A stretch of 64,000 nucleotides of DNA from Primula veris (taxonomy: Eukaryota > Streptophyta > Magnoliopsida > Ericales > Primulaceae), in NCBI GenBank assembly GCA_963682055.1, contig OY821751.1:6324001-6388000 (forward strand), given 5' to 3'. Below, piece by piece: positions 57,460 to 64,000 of the stretch (the first letter of the stretch is position 1; every line of letters starts with the position of its first letter). Position numbers and translations under genes: made by a program. A model generated the notes under the pieces. It was given only the letters and a program-made list of their open reading frames with translations. It did no database searches and had not been told where the DNA came from.

Positions 57460-58352
57460 AACAACCCAAAAGATAGGATTATATGATTTAAAATTCAATA
57501 CATTTCTTTATGAATTTTATTTTTATCGAAAAGGCTATATACTTGCTCAGACTCATAGCAATCAGAGAATAAATTCTCAGAACCTAACCCAGCCTTAAGA
57601 AAAAAGGAAAACTGTTAAATTGAATTTAAACTATTGTACTGCTAACCCTTTCAATTGCAGGGAAAATATTGAAGTGATCTGTATAGAAAAATATAATTTC
57701 TACTATTTTAAGTAAGAGGGAAGTTTAATTTTTGAGGTGTTGTTATTTGCCAGATAGTTTGGTTATGTATGCATCTTGTACTTAATCATAGATAGCCATA
57801 TGTTCATCTCAGTAGATTGTTTATTTGAGAACCCTGAAGTATTTTCCCTTGCTTGTAAAAGATGCGTAAAGTTGGATCTTCGGTTGTGCTAAAAGGTGAT
57901 TTTCTGACATTTTTCCTGAAGAGTTTGAGCCTTAAGTGGGACAAACTCAAAGTTTATGCTAACTTTATTGTAGAAAAATCAATTTCATTGTCTAGCTTGA
58001 AATCTACATCCAAACGGAATTTCGTTCATCATCTACTGCATTGACCCATGTTGTGTCTCTTTCAGTTGTTGAATTTAGTGGATCATTTACCCAGCTTAAG
58101 TTACCCATCCTTTTCTTGATCATCTTACAGTCTTACTGTCATTTTCCTGTTATGCACGATCTGGTGACCTGTTGAGGCGAGCTTTTTAACACACTAATAA
58201 TTTAACTTGTCAGTTCAAGAGAGCAATAAATTAGTACGCAAAAAATATAGAATGTAGAGTTCAAAATGTTTATAGCAAGTCAACATGATATGTGAAATAA
58301 CCTTACTGGACCTAACAATATGAACTACTTCCTCCCGAGTCTCTTTTTCTCT

Positions 58353-58531
58353 CTGTTTTAAAAAAGTGCGCTTCATAGTGAAAAAGCTTGCTTCAAAGCT
58401 CGATAAAAGCTTGATTCAAAGCTTAAAAAGCTCACTTTTCCGCTATTTAAGACGCCAACGGCCTACGCTTTTACGCTTTTAGCATATCTATACAAAAACG
58501 CTTTAGCTAAGATTTCGCTTTTTAAAACACT
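58353..58531. mobile_element. Small Mutator-like MITE
   Basis: Inverted ends (CTGTTTTAAAAAAG; right end reverse complemented AGTGTTTTAAAAAGCG) lie next to imperfect 9-mers tttttctct and gctttttct. The matching place in duplication copy A lacks this segment, supporting an insertion. The ends resemble those of the element at 59540. Confidence 0.45.
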
Positions 58532-59539
58532 GCTTTTTCTAGACCAAACAAACAAAGCAGTTATGTTTTATATCATCTACCTGCGGTATGCTGGTTCCAT
58601 TGCATTCTTTTTCTTTGGTCCATGAATATTATTCTGCCTATCTCGAATCGCACATGATTTTCTTACTTAAAAAGCTGTACATAGAACTGCAAATTTTCCT
58701 TTCTATTATGTCGGCATTTTATTCTAGTAAGTTTTATTCTCATTTACCTGGGAAGATATTGAGGTTGTGCGGAAATTACCAGTAATTGTTTGGATGATTT
58801 CTCGTTAGAGAAAATGAGAAACATGCTGGGCAGTTTTTCACACACCACGAGAGTGCATGACAAGCCAATTCAATTTGCCTGCAATTACTGTTAGACATGT
58901 TAGTTCTTTATTGGAACCTAGGAATGTCTTTTCCCTCGATAAATGTGGTCAACTCAGGACTCAATTTTTTTGCTGAGATATATCTCCTAAAGAGCAAATT
59001 TTCCCCCTCAATTGATGGGAACAATGTGAAGAGCTGTTTTATACTTTCATCAACACAAAAGTTGAATCGTATAGATGTGCTTAGAAAGGTAACATCATCT
59101 CTGTCTAAGGCAAAAAATCACCGCTCCCAGTGAGTGCAAGGTTGAGTTTCTTTTCTCCTAAAACACTTGAAAATTTAGAGCTTGCGATAAATCCAGACCT
59201 CGAGGGCTAGTTACATGTATCTTCAACTTGATAAGAATTTTTTATGTTCAAGTTTCTAACTAATTCTGCAAATTTGGCTGAAATGATTTTATGTCATGTT
59301 TCCTTCAAAAAATATACCATGCCTGGTCGCTTCTCCATGTAAGTTGGTTAGTTTTTTTGGTTACCAAAATCTTTTCCATCATATTTATTGTCTTCCAATA
59401 TGTTCGTCAAATTTTATTTCTTCTGTTTTTTCACTTCTGGCTTCATTTCTTGCTTTTCTAGCAATTGGATTCCGCTGTTATGAAACCACCTTTAAACCCT
59501 GGTAGAAGTTCAGGCCCTGTGATTTACATAGTTCTCGAC

Positions 59540-61464
59540 AGTGTTTTAAATAACGTTATCGCTACCGTAGCGTTTTTTCGAGAGAAACGCTAAAAGCGCA
59601 AATAGCATTGCTACATAGCGCTTTGCGGTGTACTTTTTTTTTGTCTAAATATATAACAATATAGCATTAGAAAACATATTTAGTACACTGTAAACAGCCA
59701 GTTATCTTAATCACTATACAATCTATGCATAACCTCAAGTAGTCAAACTAAAGAAGAATTTTAATAAGGTTTTGCTTTCTTGAGGGTTATACTAAAATCT
59801 CAAGGAAATCAAGTTGGTGAACTAGCTCAGTCGGCGATTTTACGTGCTCAAAAGATTAAGGAGCAACAAAGATTCCAAATTCTGATATTATTACTGGCAA
59901 ATATCAGTACTCAAAAGATTTATAGCAAACATGTTTGTAATGAGCAAATAAAGAACAAAAACAGGCCGAATTTGTTAAAGTTTCTCAAACAAAAAGAACA
60001 ATTAGCAGCATCTAAAAAATTGCAAGGACAGGGTCGAATACATCACAATAAAATATAAAACTGATTCACATTTTGTACCTTGTAGCTGTATGCAAATTCA
60101 TCAAAACAACTTGCAAAGAAAACCCAATCTATGGATTCTAAATCTCTGACTATGTCAAGAGAACAAAGTAACAGATAAAGGCCTTATGTATACCAAGTAT
60201 GTGCTAATTAATGCAAAATAAAACTCTCACAGTTGCACAAAATAAAATTTCAACAACTGCACCAACAATTATTTCAAAAATCAAAGACAAAGCATATACT
60301 ATTCAACTTAACACATCATCCAAGTGACAAATATTTAGAAGATGTGAATAAGAAGAAGAAAAGGGACAAAATAGCTTCCAAGTGACAAATATTTGAAAAC
60401 ACAGTAACTTACGGATTCAAAAGTGCTCCAATTGCGTTCACAACCCGATGAGTAATACCTAAAAAAATCCCCATTAAGAGAGTAAATATTAAATAATCTT
60501 CTTGTTGCTACTCTTAAGACACTGAATGTATAGCTGATTTTTACTCATCTTTCTCTTTCTGTTAAACATTAAAGAACTATTTTGTCATTAGCCTACGAAT
60601 ATTAATCAATTTCCATAGTTTTAATCTGGCCCTATAATTTCCTGTATTTAAGCTTTAAACAAATTTCAAAGCATTTTGAATTCACAAACCCTTCAAGTTC
60701 TTAAATGAGCCGAGACATATAAGTGCATAATAATATCCTAATTATAGAAATGTTTACTGACAAAATGTTAATACAAATTACAGGATATATTTACAACCAA
60801 ATCCCCAAATTTCCCAATTACAGGATTGTTTGGTTGCAGATTATAGAAAAAATGATGGATTTTTCAAGTTAAGAGGACAAAAACGGCTTTAACCATTACC
60901 TAATATTTGTGGAATAAAATTAAAAGGTAGGAGATTACAATATTCAGATCAATTGTGACTGATAAATGATAAATATTGGGATTTTATTCAAATTTGTGTA
61001 AAATAAATAGCTAATAAAAAAAGTGGGTAAATATCTCAAAACCCATTACAATATATTTATATATTATATATATATATATAGAAGAAAAAAAGAGTGACCT
61101 GCAGAGGATGACTCCTTCATGATTCAGATTAACAGTGACCGGAGAGATAAAGAGAGATGAGAGCGATGATTGTTTGGAAATTGGAATTGGGTGTACTGTA
61201 GTTTAGAACTTTAAAAAGAGGGTGAGTTTCTAAAGTTTCTGTGTTAAACGATTTAGTTTAGGTTTTTAACAGTTGCTGTTTTTTTTTTAAAAAACTTGCT
61301 ATTTACGCTATTAGCCCAATATTTTGCGATTTTTGCGCTTTTGGTCCCTATAGCGCGATTTTAGCACAATACCACCCAAAATTGTGATTTTTCGTTGCGT
61401 TTTTTACCAAAAAAACGCTATTTCGCGCTATTTCGCGCTACGTAGCGCGAATTTTAAAACAGAG
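59540..61464. mobile_element. Mutator-like element with captured gene exons (Pack-MULE-like)
   Basis: It is flanked by a perfect 9-bp duplication gttctcgac (59531-59539 and 61465-61473). The inverted ends share GTTTTAAA followed by CGCTAC/GTAGCG-rich sequence. It is absent from the same place in duplication copy A. No transposase frame is present. The interior contains a minus-strand exon pair with good splice signals (next entry). A plus-strand open frame at 59780-60058 (SQGNQVGELAQSAILRAQK), of unknown origin, is also present. Confidence 0.65.
60413..61120 (-). pseudogene. Captured gene fragment: start exon and second exon
   Basis: On the minus strand, exon 1 is 61120-61099 (ATG AAG GAG TCA TCC TCT GCA G, then GTCACT). 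Exon 2 is 60458-60413, after a TTTTTTTAG acceptor and before a GTAAGT donor. Joined, they read MKESSSAGITHRVVNAIGAL and continue LNP. Upstream of the ATG is a CT-rich leader resembling a plant 5' UTR. The source gene is not recognised. No convincing further exon was found toward 59540. Confidence 0.4.
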
Positions 61465-61880
61465 GTTCTCGACCATTCTCATGCATGTCATACAGTCATA
61501 GTTTCCACATGAATGGGTAAGTTCTTGTAGTTACGAACTATTTTTGTCTATACTAGTCTTCCTGTATGGTTACCAAGTTTTTGTTGCACTGTTTTCAATT
61601 TTGATCTTTTTATTGATCATATAGCTAGCAACTGGATGTGTTTATGCTCACAAGTTTCATTTGGTTCCTGCATCTGAGAGTTTTACCTTTTTCATCTGGC
61701 TTCAGAGTTTCAGATGTCTTTATTTACATTCTGCAACATCATTTTTTTTACTTATTCGACCACTGGAGGCAATTTTAAATCCTGTCAGGAAATGCCGGAT
61801 TATTAGCTTTTTACTATTCACTTTGAGTTTTGGCAAGTCTTTGGAAGTAGTAAATGCTATTTTTTACTTATAATGTAGCA

Positions 61881-62767
61881 TCGGTTAAGACAAACCCACA
61901 AGGCAATCTTCATGCCATATATACTTAAACATTGATGCCAAGCACTTCTTTTGAGCAATTGTATGGATACGGTTAAGATTGTTCGTTTCTATTGTGTTTC
62001 TTGATATTGGTTCTAATGTTATATCAGACATTAGTCTTTTTTTTTTCTTCTTCTTTTGTAGCAGTTTGCTTGCAGTTATTGTTTCTTCTCTTTATCATTA
62101 ACCAACTACCGATGGTATGATATTTTCTGACCATTTTTGGTCTTATTAAGGCTATAACGATCGACGGAGTAGACGATTAGGGAAAGCGTTTATCTCTACA
62201 TGCAAAACACAGCACAGCTTAATGACGCATACGGGAAAGCCTTAATCTGGTTTAAAAAAATGTGGGCTCTAGAAGCCCATAAATTTTGTGGAAACGGGCA
62301 TTATGGAAGAAAATAAAACTGTATAAAGGACAAATTCCATGGTGATTTATATTTTAATTTTCAACGTACAAAACCAAACGTACAAAGCTTTATATCATAG
62401 AAATATTATCAATCCTAAATTGGCTGCATTAACAAAGAGCTCGTATTTTCACTTCAAATGATAGTATTCGCATGTCTGTCCGGACCTATCCAGATTTAAC
62501 GAAAATGGCAACTTATCTGTTTGTTACGGTCTCAAAAAATGACTTCGATCCGGCTGTCTAAAAGTTTAGTCCAATTTGGATAAAACCATTACAGCTCCTC
62601 TTTATGCCTAAAATAATTATCTGCAATTAATACTCACAAATCAGTAGTACTCTACCCCTTTCCCTTTATCATTTACTATTTTTTGTTGGTAAAACTAACC
62701 AACTATTTGTTTTTATATGTTAATTAGAGTAATTTATTAATAACATTTCTATAATTTAAGTAAATTA
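61881..62767. other. Intergenic region before the terminal copia element
   Basis: AT-rich. No gene, repeat array or clear element end was recognised. Confidence 0.4.
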
Positions 62768-62772
62768 CTTAT

Positions 62773-62982
62773 TGTGTGACATATTAGCTCACATATATAT
62801 GTATATAGATATGAGGAGAGAATATAGAGAGAGACAATAAGAGAGACTTTATTAATCAGAATGTGTGAATACAAGTGGACACTAATCTTCTTTATATATT
62901 AGAGATTATGGTTATACAAGCTAGAAAGCCCAACTTAGGCCCACTATGAATAAGGTTCAATAGTCCAATAATAACCTACAAC
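62773..62982 (-). repeat. 3' LTR of a minus-strand copia element
   Basis: 210 bp, plus-strand ends TGTGTGACATATTAGCTCA and CCTACAACA. On the minus strand it is preceded by the polypurine tract CCAAAGGGAGAG (62983-62994). It is similar along its length to the LTR at 41333-41558. The pentamer cttat (62768-62772) would be the target duplication; its partner lies outside the window. Confidence 0.75.
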
Positions 62983-64000
62983 ACTCTCCCTTTGGACGTC
63001 TTGAATTCTTCGTCTTCATGCAGTCGATCTGAGTCGAGTTCATTCGCAGTGCTAAACACATAAAAACCTTAGGGACGGAAAACCCAGTGTGGGACAAAAC
63101 CGGTACCTAGGAGAAACTGTGTAGCCGAATGATATAGACCGAAATTCTATGTAATTAACTAACCACAAAACAGTGTGCCTCATCAAAACCTTGCCGGAGC
63201 AAACCCAATGGGAAAATCTCTGATCGAAGGAAAAAGAGTGCAACAGTGGTAGTAGTAGAGAATCAACTACAAAACAGGTGCCTCATCAAAACCTTGCTAG
63301 AGTAAACTCAGTGGGAAAAACCTCTAGTCGAAAGACAAAAGAGTACACAGTGGTAAGAAGTATACAACAGGATACTCCCCCTAATTTCGGCAATCTTAAG
63401 TGAGATATAATGGGAACGTGTCTCGCTAAAAACTTTGCCAAGGAAAACCCAGTGGGAAAAAACCTTGGTCTAAGGACAAAAAGAATACACGAGCATGCGA
63501 CTGGATGTTCCCCCTCACTTGCACACGACAGGGTGCGAGGATTTCGACTAAGTAGTAATTAGTGCAATAAGCATTCACCTGAATGCTCCCCCTCACTTGC
63601 ACATGACTGGGTGCAAGGATTTCATATTTCAAGAAAGAGTACGAGCATTCGACTGAATGCTTCATTTACTTGCACACGACTGTATGCAAGAAAATATAAC
63701 AGTGGAATAAAACGAGCATTCGACATGATGCTCTTAAACTTCATATGTGAAGATTCATTTCGATGATAAATGCTAAATAACATAATGTAGTCATGTCTCT
63801 CTTGATCGATAACAACAAGTTGTCTTCAAATAAGACAAGTGTTTTATCTGGATCGTGAGACAGAGCATATGTAATTCAAATATGGCTAATACGAGCTCGA
63901 AGCCATATACACTCTCTAGTCGTCTCATAGAGCACGAGTAGATCAGAGTGATTCGTTTGGAGTCATTCCAAGACCTCTAAGATATTGCCTTATTTCTAAT
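62983..64000 (-). mobile_element. 3' part of a Ty1/copia element, continues beyond the window
   Basis: Read on the minus strand, the stretch from 64000 down to about 63750 has scattered RNase H-like words (such as LFEDN) broken by stops. Below this lies the long non-coding 3' region of plant copia elements. It has several copies of 'ggttttgatgaggcac' and 'cccactgggttt', and two related 'gtgcaagtgagggggag' blocks near 63500 and 63590. It ends at the polypurine tract and LTR. The coding part looks degenerate. Confidence 0.6.

Larger units (their letters stand above)
57460..61880 (+). repeat. Segmental duplication, copy B, interrupted by insertions
   Basis: It is colinear with copy A (52440-55010), but two Mutator-like insertions (58353-58531 and 59540-61464) split it. 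Removing these leaves about 2.3 kb, close to the length of copy A. The frame at 57862-58044 corresponds to an interrupted stretch in copy A, arguing against a conserved protein. Confidence 0.6.

Noticed and set aside
57201..57464. 87-aa basic, His-rich minus-strand frame
   Set aside because: No family match by eye, no TATA box or splice context, and no counterpart elsewhere in the window.
59780..60058. 92-aa plus-strand frame inside the 59540 element as a transposase
   Set aside because: No DDE motif, zinc finger or MuDR block is present. It may be captured sequence, but I cannot identify it.
1..64000. tRNA or rRNA genes
   Set aside because: I looked for paired A- and B-box tRNA promoter words and rRNA-like blocks and saw none. 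A tRNAscan-SE run would settle it.

Overview
The window is eukaryotic nuclear DNA from a flowering plant, most likely a eudicot; the species cannot be named from sequence alone. The evidence is AT-rich intergenic DNA, spliced genes with GT-AG introns, a plant-only S-protein homologue, and dense plant transposons (Tat-type Ty3/gypsy, Ty1/copia, Mutator-like, hAT, CACTA, Harbinger).

Three ordinary host genes are visible. (1) A five-exon aldo-keto reductase gene lies at 5977-10235 (+, 340 aa), with hAT- and CACTA-like insertions in its first intron. (2) A three-exon CAF1/POP2-type deadenylase gene lies at 48624-51074 (+, 269 aa) with all DEDD-h residues present. (3) A single-exon S-protein homologue (secreted S1-type protein, 144 aa) lies at 55587-56021 (-).

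The most unusual region is 11931-24613, a 12.7-kb Ty3/gypsy retrotransposon of Tat type. It has 570-bp LTRs differing at 7 sites, a 5-bp target duplication and a tRNA-Asp-like primer site. It has lost the end of gag, the protease, the reverse transcriptase and RNase H, and its integrase has a catalytic Asp-to-Asn change. It still carries about 8 kb of antisense cargo. The cargo includes a multi-exon gene whose first large exon holds a domain resembling the 'putative gypsy type transposon' family (PF04195). It also includes a train of small antisense coiled-coil genes, most with a TATA box 50-140 bp before the start codon.

From 24.7 to 47.9 kb the window is almost wholly mobile DNA. In order: a Harbinger-like element (24743-25851), a palindromic 'GGTTCGG' element (27161-28187), and two related 9-bp-TSD elements carrying minisatellites (28495-29497 and 29733-33454). 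Next come a 1.9-kb solo LTR with tandem repeats that form covarying hairpins (34913-36786), a decayed Ty1/copia element (37117-41558) and a near-perfect foldback element (41691-42040). Last is a complete-ended 5.7-kb Mutator-like element (42185-47860) that carries a broken transposase gene and, on the opposite strand, a broken plant mobile domain gene.

Downstream of CAF1 the DNA is a non-coding segmental duplication: 52.4-55.0 kb resembles 57.5-61.9 kb, with the S-protein gene between the copies. The second copy was interrupted by a Mutator-like element (59540-61464) that appears to have captured host-gene exons. The window ends inside a second minus-strand copia element (62773 to the edge) of the same family as 37117-41558.
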